From the NCBI GenBank assembly GCA_037126765.1, contig JBBCBC010000030.1, forward strand, positions 5,676,478-5,740,477: a stretch of 64,000 bases of DNA, given 5' to 3'. Below the pieces are notes generated by a model. That model did no database searches, was not told the DNA's origin, and worked only from the letters and a program-made list of their open reading frames with translations. Shown piece after piece: positions 23,511 to 36,329 of this stretch. Position numbers and translations under genes: made by a program. This DNA comes from Stenogyne calaminthoides. Its lineage: Eukaryota > Streptophyta > Magnoliopsida > Lamiales > Lamiaceae. Every line of letters starts with the position of its first letter. Within the stretch, counting starts at the first letter, position 1.

Positions 23511-23774
23511 TCACTCCGTCCTAATTTTAATTGGTCAAATACTGTAGACATGGAGATTAAGAAAAAATGGAAAATAATAATATTAAAGGGTGTAAAGTGG
23601 GTTTGGTGAAAAAAAATAATAGTATTAAATGATGTAAAGTGAATTTGATGAAGAAAAATAATAGTATTAAATAGTATTGAAAATTATTTTATTTCATTTT
23701 TAAGAAATGATCAAACAAAATTAGAATGTCTATTTTTGAAAAATGATCACTTAAAATTAGAACAGAGCGAGTAT
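23511..23774. mobile_element. Stowaway-like MITE
   Basis: Imperfect inverted ends: cactccgtcctaattttaa at the left, and actcgctctgttctaatttt reading in from the right. The interior is AT-rich with short internal duplications (aaaaataatagtattaaat twice). The target dinucleotide is not clean. Confidence 0.6.
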
Positions 23775-24080
23775 TATTATAAAGCTAGTTTAAAAAGAAA
23801 AATAACAATAATTCTGCACTGCCCCTATTTGGGATAAGATAAAAGTGCGCCAAATTATAAAAGTCAACATCAAGAAAAGGGATTCCTTTTGCTTTCATCT
23901 CACGCCTACGACGCTTGCGTATAAAACCAGAACATATGCGATTGATGTATTTTATGGGTAAAAAGAATAAATACAACTATTTTCTTTAATAATTCAAATA
24001 TGAGGTATACTTATGTGAAACGGGATATAATATTATATTAATTTGTGCGTATTTCATCTCATACAATTTAGGCTAGGTTT

Positions 24081-24296
24081 TGTATGCATCTGGGTGCACC
24101 GTGCACTTATGGTGTATTTTAAAAACGTACAACTTGTTATGCTGAAAAATATAATTTATTTACACAGAAAAGTGCAACTGTTAATATAGGAACATAGTCG
24201 TATGCTCCTGTTTGAAATAGTTGCACGTTTCTATTTTGTATAGTTACAAACTTCTAAAATGCACAATAAGTGCATGGTACACCCGTGTGTACATTG
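24081..24296. mobile_element. 216-bp MITE with about 38-bp inverted ends (family shared with 57710)
   Basis: The left end tgcatctgggtgcaccgtgc and the reverse of the right end, acacacgggtgtaccatgca, are inverted copies, each running on to an atttt-type stretch. Related copies lie at 57710-57905 (whole) and 28229-28300 (fragment). I could not assign a superfamily. Confidence 0.7.
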
Positions 24297-25186
24297 AGAC
24301 CCACTCTACGATTTATTGAGTTCAATATATACCTTCGTCCGATTACTCTGGATCCACTAACAATTTACTCAAACTTTACATGCATATTTGCTCTTTCATA
24401 TTTCTCCATCTTCCCTACCATTCACCATACAACAATGCATTCTAAGTTGTTTAGATGTACTATCAAATCTCACCTCAAAAATCAAAATGACACTTCAAAT
24501 GCACATAGCTGAAAACCTTTAACAAAAGTCGGTACGAGACGGTATCTCATTTACTATATTATTTAATTCATGAATTTACTTAGCTCCAACTTAATCATGT
24601 TTTAAAAGAAATGTGATCCAAATATCAAAATGGAGCTTTGACTCATATATGATACGACGTTTCACACAAAACTCACCAAACATCTTTGTATTTTTTACCA
24701 AGATCAGATGTGTTGAATGCTTGATTTATTCATTTATGATCTTGGTCTCTGTATAAATGGCGGAGATTTTATTTGCTGTATTCTCCTAATTTTAAGCACC
24801 ATATTACAATTTACACTAGATGTGATCTTTATTACTAAATAATGAATAATAACTTGCAAATTCTGGGTCTATGAAACAAGTTGTCTTATGAGTTATATAA
24901 TCTGAAAAATACTATTTTCAAGGGCATTAAAGTTTCACACAAGTAATTGTGTCTTGATGTTAACGAACAAATCTTAAAGTATAGAAGACACCATTCATGA
25001 ACTGTATCCATATCCCAAAGAAAAATGTACAGGCACAATTATTACATGAATTTCACAGCTAAAACTAGAAACCTACAGCAAGATAAAAAGTATCAAACAA
25101 CAAAACATGATGCATAAAATCCAATAATTCTCATACTTACTGGACCCATTTACCATAATATTGACAGTAATACGAATGTATGAGAC
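24297..25186. other. Intergenic region and likely 3' UTR of the DUF1218 gene
   Basis: AT-rich, without conserved coding. The 3' UTR of the downstream minus-strand gene should occupy its right end, but I could not place the polyadenylation site. Confidence 0.5.
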
Positions 25187-27406
25187 TCACTTGTACGATG
25201 CCATTCCAACGCCGGCTTCTCCACCATAAGGCGAGGACCCTCCCCTGGCCTTGGAATAGCTAGTATAGTAAAACTCCGAGATAATACCGGTGAATAAAAC
25301 GAACGCTGCTCCAGCTGCGAAAACTCCTTTTCTCACGGTCTCACACGTGGGTGGCTGATCGAAAAACTTTGTAATGTATTTGTAGTGATAAGAATTCCTC
25401 ACCGAACCAGCTAGCAAGCAAGCCTCAGCAATAAGGAATGTGACCCTGCATCAAAAATATTTTAATCTTGATTACTTTGATGAAGATATATAGGATACTC
25501 GAGTAGGTTGGTGATAAAAAGATCTTTTCCTTACAAAACTTTGTTTTGAAGTCCAGCCACACAGGCGATACAAACATTTTGCCAACCAGACTATTGTGTT
25601 AACGATACTTTGACTTCTAGAGTTTTTTTTTTTTGTTGTACAAAATTTGTTTGTTGATTGACCAATTAAACTATACTCCCACCGATCTTAAATATTTGAT
25701 GTTTCAGAATTTGTTGTTGAAATTAAGGATGAATGTATAATGTAATATATACCCCACATCCCTTAATTTTAACCCAACAAAATGTTCTTCCTCTCCCTAC
25801 ATCAAAAGGTAAGGGCAAAATTATGAGATATTTTTAGTATTGAAATAAGGGTAAAAGGAGTAAAAAGGTGAAAAATACGTAAAAATAAAATAATTAGAAA
25901 CGAGATCGGAGGGAGTACGATATTAAGGGTAAAAAAACATGAAATTTTGAATCATATAGTGTCAAAAAGCATTAAAGTTTCACAAAACAAAGTTTAGGGG
26001 GTGATAGTGTTGCCAAAAATAAGATAAAATTGTGCCAAAAGAAGATAGTTTGACCGTAAAATTGCCCCCTCCCGTAGAATGATAAATCTTATAGAGTATG
26101 TACCAGCAGATCATGAAAAGAAGAACAGCACAAGCCCTCGAGCCTCCAGGTTTAAGTGGAGTTCCGCAGCAGAAGCATTTACTTGCAGCCATTATAATTA
26201 CTTGGCTCGCCATGAGGAATAGGAACGCACCAACACCATATCCAGTTGCAATATCAGAATCATAAACACAGTATTGATAGTTGCCCTCAGTATCCATCTT
26301 TATTGAGCCCTATCAACAAAAAAACATAGATCAGATCCTAAAAACAAATCAAACCAATCACATAGTTAATGCATTTAGCTGTTTCAGATGCCAAGTGAAA
26401 CAGGTATATAAGAGTATTGTTAAAGTGGAGCATATAGGACTTAGCTACCATTAACTTTCATGATCTCGAATTTTTTTTAAGATGAAGCATGCCTATGATC
26501 AGTTGGCGAGAGAAGGCGAACTATATTTCAGCATTACTCATGTTTGACATCGTGATACGTCCTAGTATGGGCATGAGAATTGATACATAGTGAAGGTCAA
26601 ACATGAGATCGTCCAATTTTATGATCACGAGAATCAATGAAACCAGTCCTGAAGTTGGACAGAGCTAAGCCATTTAACAAGATGCATAATAAAGCAAGAA
26701 ATATCAAATTGAGTTTCTTAAAAAGAAATTATAACTGGACATTGACATAAAGAAAGATGCTCATACTATTTGTCCGTACAATGTTACTTTAAAGCATTTG
26801 TCAATGTGTGCTGGAAAATTACGCATCTATATTCTCAACCTCATAGATTTTCCATCAACAAATTCAACACAAATACAACATGCTTATAGCATTGAATTAA
26901 ACATGAATCTGGTTAATCATTTCAATCTATATTGTAGGTATTCCATAAAGTTCCTTACAGTGTCAACTCTATTCAGAAAAGCCAAAACCTACTCAAATAA
27001 TGAAAAATAGAGTTCAGAAATGGTAAATTAAATCACTCATACTTGTTTTCGATTTCTCAAAAAACCCTAAGACAATCAAATACTCCATTTCCTCAATTTA
27101 AAATTTCCAGCTACCACAGTGAGATCCTAAATCAACAAAGAAAACATTTCCCGCACAAACACTTGAAAATGAAGCATAAATCTACAATCAACAAGAGAAA
27201 CACACATTCACCGACTCACACCTACAGCTAAAGTTAACAAATGCACAAAAACATTCACAGCGCAGGTAGAAAATCTTCAAACGACAAAAAGGAGAAAAAC
27301 AAATAAAAAAACTCACAGTGCTTCTCCGCTGCTCAGCAGCAACGGCCAAGCCAAAGGCAATGAGATCGAAAATGAAGACGGTAGCAAGTAAGAGCTTGGA
27401 CGCCAT
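25187..27406 (-). CDS. DUF1218 (Fb34-type) four-helix membrane protein
   Basis: Three exons on the minus strand: 27406-27317, 26309-26104 and 25445-25187, giving 555 bp and 184 residues. Donors are GTGAGT and GTACAT; acceptors are GATAG and TGCAG. The start MASKLLLATVFIFDLIAFGL is a hydrophobic helix. It is followed by AAEQRRST, then YCVYDSDIATGYGVGAFLF, the Cys-rich CFCCGTPLKPGGSRAC, LAGSVRNSYHYKY, and a last helix ending SEFYYTSYSKARG. These are the diagnostic motifs of DUF1218 (PF06749), whose members include cotton fiber protein Fb34; relatives in Arabidopsis affect cell-wall lignin. About four membrane spans are visible. It looks intact. Intron 2 carries a Stowaway-like MITE. The biochemical role of this paralogue is unknown. 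Confidence 0.93.
25676..25915. mobile_element. Stowaway-like MITE in intron 2 of the DUF1218 gene
   Basis: Ends ctcccaccgatctt and, inverted, ctccctccgatctc, flanked by TA on both sides (25674-25675 and 25916-25917). About 240 bp, AT-rich, no coding. Confidence 0.75.
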
Positions 27407-28228
27407 TGGAGAATTTTGCAGATCTAGATCTTTCAGTTGCTTCTCCTATCCGCGCCGTGAGTTTCTCTACATATATGAGAAGTTGAGTAGTCAAGAAGCT
27501 CGGGGCACCTACTAAAGCGTGTGTGTGCGTGAGAGAGAAAGATGAGAGAGAGTATGACAGCTCAACGTTTTACCAACAGGCTAAAGATACAAACCACCGA
27601 ATTCAATTCCATTTCGTATTGACGCTCCGTTAAATGCTATTGACACTCCGTTTTAATGTTGAAAGGACATAAATACCCACTAATGTATAGTCACTCGTTG
27701 CGTTGGATTATGTACTTAAATGTCAAATGACGTCGGGGATCGCAGGCTCGCAGCAGGTTATTGCGTACTGGCGAATTTACTTTAATTAATAAAATAATAT
27801 AAAAATGGAGTATTATATATGTATATTTTTTTAATGACAGTTGATATGTAGTAAGATTTGTACACATTGATGGACATTGATATGTTGCTACGCTTTAAAT
27901 TTGATGGTTTCATTAGCAAAAAATTGTTGCATTGCAACAAACTTTTATCATAGGAATATTGTAACAATAATTTCAAGACTTCTCTTATTGTCTTCTAGAA
28001 GCAAAAATACTTTTGGAATTTTTTTTTTAATAATATTTTTTTTTTATTTGAACATTTGTAAAAAAAGTCAATCTCTTATTTAATTGAAATTTCTTTAGAA
28101 GTAACAAAACAATTTTATCATTTTTATAAAACTCTTTCAAACATCATAATATTACATCGATTGCGCCTCAGATGTAATCCCAAGGTCGCAAGACTATTTC
28201 GGATCGATTTATTATCTTTGAAAAATAC
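27407..28228. promoter_or_regulatory. Upstream region of the DUF1218 gene
   Basis: The 5' UTR and promoter should lie here. A gagagagaaagatgagagagag purine tract sits at 27530-27552. I see no single TATA box that I would assert. Confidence 0.4.
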
Positions 28229-28300
28229 AATTTATTTACACTGAATAGTACAACTATTTTTATGGGTGCACCTGAGTGCATACAAGACCCACTTTATTAC
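28229..28300. mobile_element. Fragment of the 24081-type MITE
   Basis: Shares aatacaatttatttacac and gtgcacctgagtgcatacaa with the copies at 24081 and 57710; only one end is recognisable. Confidence 0.5.
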
Positions 28301-29504
28301 ATCATATGTCATTATTTTTTTCACACTAAAGTTAGCTTTATCTCCTTTAATTTACACAAATTTTATTATTTTACCATTTAACCCTTATCATTAAGTAATT
28401 TTATCACTTTTAACACTAGTTGTTGGAACACGAGGGTTAGAAAATTCACTAGCCTCTAATCCAGAATTGCAGCTGAAAAATATCAAGCCGGTTGAATTTT
28501 ACGTACAACTGAATTCTCTTAGTCCGAAACACAACCACGCGAATTGTTCATTATTCACAATTTAAGAACTCTTTCTAATTTGAGTATGTACGTGATGCAC
28601 ATTTACAAAATATAAATTTTTATATTTATATGTTCTGTCTTTTTGTCATGAGGAAATATGAGAACTGAGTGAATTCTTATTATTCATTTAACATTGAATG
28701 AGAAAAAAGAATCAAATCTTTTTTATTCCATTATTCATTTAACATTCTTATTATTATTAAATAATTATTATTAAATTAATAATAATTATTATTATTATAA
28801 TAATTACTTTTACTAATAAACAACTTCTATATTAGTATTTGTGTAAATAGTTAATGTTCAAATAAGAGAGGGACAAATGGAGTATATTTTAGAATATAAA
28901 TCAATATTACTTTTTAGCATATTAACTATAACATTAAAAAAAAATTATACTCTCCCATGAAACTTTTTCATAATTAATACATTATTCTTATAAATTTATA
29001 AGTGTAATGATATAAATTTCATATTATGAATAAATTTCACTAGAGGTCTACTCACAAACTCGATCTCATGTGAAACTTGTTCATAACATTGAAATAAATA
29101 TTATTACCTTTATAAATTAATATTATAAATATTATAATATTAATTTATAAATATAATACTATTAATTAGTAAATGTTATGGTAATAATTTATAAATAGAA
29201 TGTATGATCATGAAACTTTGTTCATACTCAATTAAATTAATTCACGTCTCACGAAATGTGAGAGGATCGTGAAAAATGTTCTGTGATAGAAAATGAGTTA
29301 CAAAGGTTCTAAGATCCTACTCGATGAAAAAAAGAAAACAATTTGTGGCCCCTTTGGAAAAATAAAATAAAATTAGAATCAAGTGTCGGTGGATTATATA
29401 AAGTAAACCCGACCTAATATGTCAAACAAAACGAAGGATACAGCCAAAATCACAGCAAACAAATACAATTTGACTAGGGTCCATATCACCGTATAATAAT
29501 ATAA
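28301..29504. repeat. AT-rich intergenic DNA with a dispersed repeat
   Basis: No gene. The part 28930-29230 (tttataaatataataNtatt motifs, then tgatataaatttcatattat) resembles sequence at 41280-41400/57380-57440 and part of the hAT MITE near 19680-19740, so it is a dispersed AT-rich repeat. Confidence 0.5.
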
Positions 29505-29506
29505 TA

Positions 29507-29773
29507 CTCTCTTTCACCCAATCTTAATAGGTGAATTACTATGTGCTCAGTTTTTAAGAAAAAAATAATAAAATAATAAAGTATTAGGGTATAAATAATT
29601 ATTTATTAATATTTTATATGATAAAGTGATAAATCGATGGGTAGTTAAGGGTAGAAAGAATTATTTATTAGCATTTTATATGATAAAATGATTATTTTCA
29701 TTTAAAGAAATGTATAGTTAAGATTGAAACACCTTAAATGAAAATAATTCAGTTAAGATTGGAATAGAGGGAA
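29507..29773. mobile_element. Stowaway-like MITE
   Basis: Ends ctctctttcacccaatctta and, inverted, ttccctctattccaatctta, flanked by TA at 29505-29506 and 29774-29775. 267 bp, non-coding. Confidence 0.8.
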
Positions 29774-29817
29774 TATGACTTTTCAAAAACAAGGTGTATT
29801 CACAAACTCTATGAATA

Positions 29818-29994
29818 AGGTTTATTCGGTCAATTTGGATTTTTTTTTGTAATCAATCGAACCTAAAATCAAAAATCGACTTTAAAAAATAAAATAATCG
29901 AAATCATACTTTTTATAAAAAAAACGAACCGATTAAATTGAATTTCATCGGTTCAGTTTGGAATTTGGTTATCCCGGTATTTTGCCCACCCCTA
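29818..29994. mobile_element. Truncated hAT-type MITE end
   Basis: The right boundary ttttgcccacccctag reads TAGGGGTGGGCAAA inward, a common hAT terminal motif. The interior is the usual 'gaaccgattaaattg' type AT/CG mix. A matching left end was not found. Confidence 0.5.
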
Positions 29995-30122
29995 GTGCAT
30001 ACACTATTCATTTATAATTTGTCAGTTTGAAAATTAAGTTTTGAACATGAAAAAATCTGATAAAACCAATACCAAACATACCACAAAATACAGTCATGCT
30101 TAAAATATAACAAAAATCCCAC

Positions 30123-30321
30123 TTCCTCCGTTCCGGGATAACGTGCACATTTTCTTGGGCACGAAAATTAAGAAAACTTATTTTATTAGTATTATTTAAA
30201 TCAATTATAATGATATTGTGAGTGTAAATTTTGAGTGTTTTGTCATTTTAGAAAATGTGCATATTATCTTGGGACAAATAAAAAAAAAAATTGTGCACGT
30301 TATTGTGGGACGAAGGGAGTA
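30123..30321. mobile_element. Stowaway-like MITE (family shared with 59176)
   Basis: Left tcctccgttccgggataacg with tgcacattttctt; right, inverted, ctcccttcgtcccac with aataacgtgcac. A close relative lies at 59176-59412. Confidence 0.75.
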
Positions 30322-30836
30322 CTAAATATTGAATCACAAATTAAAAACATTTCAATATTGTACAACCCTTATCGAATCAAATATGAACGTCGTACATTAG
30401 GATTTTATATTTTGGTCATAATAAATACCTGGCATTGAAGTGGAATTTGGATGTTAAAACACCAACCATTGCTCAGAAAAGAAGGCAAATTCTTATATCA
30501 ATATATAATGGAAAATCTAATAAGTAGAAATTTACATATTTCCAAGACAAGAATGGAGGCAAAATGTGTATCACAACCAAAAGAAAATTGACCTTGCATC
30601 ACACTCACAGTGTAAAACATAAAAAAAAAAACAAACAAATAACAAAAAATCATTACAAAACAAGAAAACAATGGGGACAAGAGCTCCTGCCTAGTGGGGA
30701 TCATCTTTCGAATATATTTGTTGTACGAAACAAAGATCACATGCTCGATAAATTAAGGCTTCGTTTGGCACGTGCATCATATGTTCAGAGAAGCAAGCAC
30801 ATAGCATACTTCGAGAATATGAAATCATGCAAGAAC

Positions 30837-33800
30837 TTAGCTTCTACGACCGAATAAGAGAAGCCTTCTGAAGCCTCTAGGAATCTTAGGCGAACTTTCA
30901 CCGTTGTTCCACTTCTTTCTGGAATGTTCTGGACTCATTTCACTGTACTCTGGTGGAGTCGAGATATTCATGACTGAGATTTCAGGAGAAAAGGTTAGCT
31001 TCTTTTTCTCACCACATTTCACATCAGTTTTCGACACAGTGGATTTTAGTTCATTTTCTGAAGAGTGCAAGACACTATCAGATGAAACCTGAACAAAGTT
31101 CTTGTCTTCTGAAGCATCGATCTTAGAAAGAACAGCTGCTTCTTTCTTCTCAACTGAAGATACGGTATGTAATTCCTTAACAGTCCCAAACTCTTCAACA
31201 GCATTTAGAGTTTCTTCTGCATTTCTAGATTCTTCCAGAACTATGGGAGTGTTTAAAGAATTGCTCGTTGAATTATTTGCAACAATTTTTTTGTCTGAAT
31301 GATTGACCACCTTCTGTAGCTCTGGAGTTCCCTTTGTCTTCTTTATTGGGGTAGGTGCTGCGATTGGGTTCACCTTTGAATTTGGTTTTCTGTTTTGACC
31401 AACTTTTGATTCGTTGACAGTTGCTTGTTTGTTGGCCGAGCAGTTGCAAGACGATCAATGGTGGAACTCCTCATAACAGGTTTATGTGATGTTTTATTCT
31501 CATCAGTTGGGACATGAAGTTTAGCCTTTTCAGTTTTTGTAGAAATGGGGATCTTCTTGTTCTCTTTTGAAGACATTTTCGAACTTTGTGGGGTACCCTT
31601 GGCAGCACTTCTTTCAGCAATTCTCTTTTGACGCTGTATCAATAGTTCTTCCATTCTCTTCTTTTTCTCATCTTCCTGAGAGCAAAGAAACAATCATGCT
31701 AAAACATTTAATGAAACCCAAAAAAGCATAACATAACAGACTAAAAATGTGCGAGCACAATTCAAATTTACAAAACAAGAATTAAAGACTTTCCACTCCA
31801 CTCCCTGCCCAACTAAATACTACCCAGTCCAAGTTACTTTTTTAATTACATTCAGGTCCAAATGGGGTGTCTAAAAGCCCCATATACCCTCAGCTCAAAT
31901 CAGGTTATTAAAAACATTTCTCTTTATTCCTCTCTCCAAAAAAAGAAAACCCCCCTACACAGTTTCCATCCGTCGTCGACCCCAACACTACACAGGCGTC
32001 GGCACTTGCAGATGGCGGAGGAGTAGTCTTCGCGTCACCTCCTTCTGAAACCATTCGCGATCCCGTCTATGTTCGACGCCAAGCGCCTAATCGGTCCAGA
32101 ACGACATGAGGCGACACGTTGACTCCGGTAGAGAGCTTGACTTATGCGGCATAGATGAAGATGACACGACGGAGCTGCTGCCGGATAAGAAACCAGAGGT
32201 TGGTAGATCTTTTTGTACGATTTTTTTTTCGATTTTTCCTAAATTTTTGTAGATCTTTCCTTCATTTCGTTTCAATTTCGATTTCATTGGCATTAATTTC
32301 ATTTTTCGTTATAGATCTGTGTGATTTTGGGATGGAGGCTCACCTCCGCGGTAGAGCCGAGGCAGCGGTTTTGGTGAGCTCTTTTGAAAGAGAATGGATG
32401 AAGGAAGATCTGGTTTGGTGTTGTTGGAAATCTGGGTTTCTATGTTTTTAAGAGTTTGTGTTTTTCTGCAAATTTTCGGTGAGTTTGGGGTCTTTGGTGT
32501 TTCTGCAAGATTGATGATTGATGATGGAGTTAGAAGACGATGGGTTTGGAAATAGAAGAATTTTGTTCTGCAAGCTGTTGATTTTGTTGATATTTTTGGA
32601 AATAGAAGATGATTTTTTGCAGACGAATTTTTTTTGAATTTGCGTTGTAGATGTAGGATTTGGTTCTGTTTGTGATTCTTTTCGAATCTGGTTTGTAATG
32701 GAGAGCATAGGTTCATTAAAAAGTGAATATATTCATGTTTACATGAACATATTCATGTTTACATGCATATGTTCATGTTGAACTGGTGACGAAAATATGT
32801 AATTTTTTAGATTTTGGACAAAGATATGTAATTTTTTTATTTTTAGATATGTAAATTTATGTAATTTTCAATTTTGATATGAAAATTTTAAGATTTTAAT
32901 ACTTTTTTTAAGGAATAAATTATGTGGATGTATTAAACTATAACTAAAATGCACATATGTATGTTCCTATTTTTTAAATTTCATCCATTCCCTCAAGGGA
33001 AATACAAGATTTTCATAAATAGGAGAAAAGGGGTATTTTTGTCTTTTTAAATATGGTTTTGGACCTCCTAGTACTTAAAAAAAAAACTTGCACCTATTAG
33101 TACTTAGACTTCTATTTTTGGACTAGAAAGTCACCCACTCACCAAAACAACACCTCCAAGCAACTACAATCGGTCATTACTAAGGGTGTTTGTTTATGGA
33201 TTTGAAATCCAGTAGTTGGATTAGGTGTATTTGGAAATGTGTATATAATGTTTGGGAGCGTAGATTTTGTAAGGTTTTGAAAATTTAGGTGATAGATGAT
33301 TGATTGTGTATTTGAAATCGTGTATAAAGCGGGGGAGAGAGTGTGTGAAATAAAAAGGAGGAGAGAGAATGTTGAATAGGTAATAATAATTAAAAAATAG
33401 GAGATAAATGATTAAGTATAGGAAATTGTGTTTGAACATGTATCATAGTGTATAGGAAATTGTGTTTGAACATGTATCATAGGGTAGAATTTTATAGGAT
33501 TTGAAATTGTGTACCAAAATCCGGTTTGACGAACGAGGATTTGAATTTTAAATAAAAATGTAGGGTGGAGACGATAAACAAACACATTTAATTGTGTAAA
33601 ACAAATAAAACCTCCAGTTAATATTGAGAAATGAAAAGTATCATACCTTTTCAGCTTTGCCTTTGCTACCAGCAGCCAATAACTTGCTTCTTGGTGGAAT
33701 GTCTGATTTACTTCTTACCAGAGATCCACTTGGAGCTTTCGACTTCGGCACCTTTCTTCCCGTTTCTTTACTATTTCTGTTTTTGCTTGCACTACCATTT

Positions 33801-36288
33801 TCAACCGGTGTAGCATCAACAATATCACTTGGTTCGGTGTTGGGACGACTTTGAACAGTTTCATACATTGAAATGTCATTATCATAATCCATTTCAGGGT
33901 TCCATGATGGCACAACTTTCTCAGCAGCCCCGATCATCATGGAGAAGTCTTCAGGTTCACAGAAATTTCCAGCTTCAGCATTTCCCCGCGAATTTCCAGG
34001 TTGATTAGCTCCAACGATATCCGCAGCCATGAAAATATCTGCCTTAGGCTGAGTTTGTAGGGGGTCATCTGATAGTCGGGATTGAACCATGAAAGAATCA
34101 TCCAAAAGGACATCTCTTTTATTTTCTCCAATCTGAAAACGGTTGGTGGAGGTTCGCTCTCCATTAAAGATATTATGATCAGTAGTCCCACCTGGATTTG
34201 AATATATTTCTGGTTTGCTGCCTACGATCCAATCTTCCTCTTTCTGTGTGTCAACGATGGAAGATTCATTGCCAAAATGAGCATTTTTAGGATGATATTC
34301 TCTGTCTGATCTTGATGGCATTAACAAGTCCTCATCATTGGCCCTCCTAAAAACTCCTTGAAAATTCTCCCTACCTTCAAAATTTTCATTGGTTCCCTCG
34401 ATGCCATTTCCAGGGGATCTTTCGGTCAAAATGAAATCATCACTTGCATATTTTGGTTTATCCAGAGAAGATGAAAGTTCTTCTCCGTAGGCTTTCTGGA
34501 AAGAGTACTCTTCTTGAACCTGAATTGTCTTCGAATCCATATCTTTTGAATTCGAGTCTGAATCCTTCATGAGGAGGTTTTGGAAGATATCCCAGTTCCC
34601 ATCTTTCTTTTCTTCTTCAGGATTAGTTATATCAAAATCAATTTTCGATTTATTGCTAGCTTTCTTGTTGCCATCTCTGACCTTGTTTCTGTGGGCTGTT
34701 GACTTATGTTGTCTCTTTAAAGACCCAACAGCTGCCTCTACCTGCTGCTTAATGGACCCCGCATCAACATATTCTTCTTCATCACAGGAAGAGCTCTGTG
34801 AATCACTCCCACCTTCTTCATTTCTCCCTTTCGTAATGTAATTTATGTTACGAATAACAACTTTTCTCGATGAACGTCTATTTTGTTTCTTGTTATGAAC
34901 CCGTTCATCCAGAGAAAGATTTGCATCACGATCATTGTCTTGCTCGTCATTTGAATCACTTCCCGAGCTGGATTGATCAACTTCACCGCCTTCATCTTTT
35001 GCAAATTTCCCCTTTTTCTTGTTAAATGGCTTGGATCTTTTGCTTTCATTAATATCTCTGTTGAGATAATCAGGGAAATTTGCAGGCCAAGGCACATTAC
35101 CGGGATAATGTGATGGTGGGACCTGCATGCCTGGAAAAATATAACCTGGATAGGAAGGGATTTGTTGAAACATTGGTCCTTGAGGATTTTGCATATACTG
35201 GGGAAGATGATTTGGCCATGTTGGCAATTGGTTTGCCCTTTCCGTTTGTTGCAGATTGAACTCCAAACCGTTATCTGTTCCTGTTAATGAAGTACCGTAT
35301 GCTTCTATTAGTAGATTCTAAATTTTCTACACCTAATAAACTCATTGTATTATGGGAATATGATGCCTTATAAAACTGTGGAATCCCCAAATATTCAGGA
35401 ACACAGGACGTTCATTAGGTGAGTTCATAGGCAGCAGTATTTCAGAAACACCCTTCGATCTATAAATTTGCTAATTTTTTTCTTTCAGTGCTGCATTTTA
35501 TTAAAAATTGACATAAAGAAAAGCAGAGGCTATCAAATATTTAATACAAGATCCCTCATGCATCAGATAATTCTAAAATTTGTTCTATAGTGAAAGAGTT
35601 TTGCAGCTGGTTTCTGCTTGTATAGGCTTGTGTCTGACAGAAAAAAACAGCAAATATAGAAAAGGATTCAATTTACTCGAATCAGTAAAGTCAAAATTTT
35701 CAAGGCATGCTCCTAATATCCGGTCAGAAAACGAGGAAAAACAGAGGGCTGGGGAAGAAATGGAAAATGAACTCTAACAAGTAATCAATTACTAATATTA
35801 ACTAGGATCCATATAATGTAAACAATTTATTGGGGTATAGTTTTAGGGAAGAAGTGCCATCAGGTAGTAAAAGGAAAATCCTCACTAAAATCAAAGAACC
35901 AAGCAATGATTTCATTACAGAAACAGTAAAAGACTTGTTATGACAAATCCATTATCGATTCTTGACCAAGAGAAATGTAAAATGATTTATCAGCTTCTAG
36001 TTTTTAAGAAGATAAGACTATGAAATGCTTAATCATAAAATACCTTCACTGGAGCCCAAACTTCCATGTCGTATGATTGAATCAAATGCTGCACTCTTAG
36101 CTGGCCCAGTGTGATATACATCATTATTTTCACCAGCAAGTGTAATCCCCGATGTTCCCAAGTACGATGCTTGCATTGCTGCAACTTCATCCATCCAAAT
36201 TTTGTCGTCATTCTTCTTCTTGCATAGTTCCATGAAGTTTATGCATGCTTCTCTGAATTCAGTAGATGTTGTGTCCTTAACTCAGGCC

Positions 36289-36329
<41 letters not shown>

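Noticed and set aside
31102..31302. Plus-strand frames opposite the last exon of the CIP7-like gene
   Set aside because: Shadows of the minus-strand coding sequence; the minus strand carries the family motifs.
32309..32716. Minus-strand frame of 135 codons as a gene in the CIP7-like intron
   Set aside because: Low-complexity Lys/Asn/Thr-rich reading inside a transposon; no family resemblance.
33624..34841. Hydrophobic plus-strand frames opposite exon 8 of the CIP7-like gene
   Set aside because: Mirror of Ser/Asp-rich coding on the minus strand; no independent support.
36293..36321. GA repeat as a regulatory GAGA element
   Set aside because: It lies deep in an intron beside a transposon; a plain microsatellite explains it.
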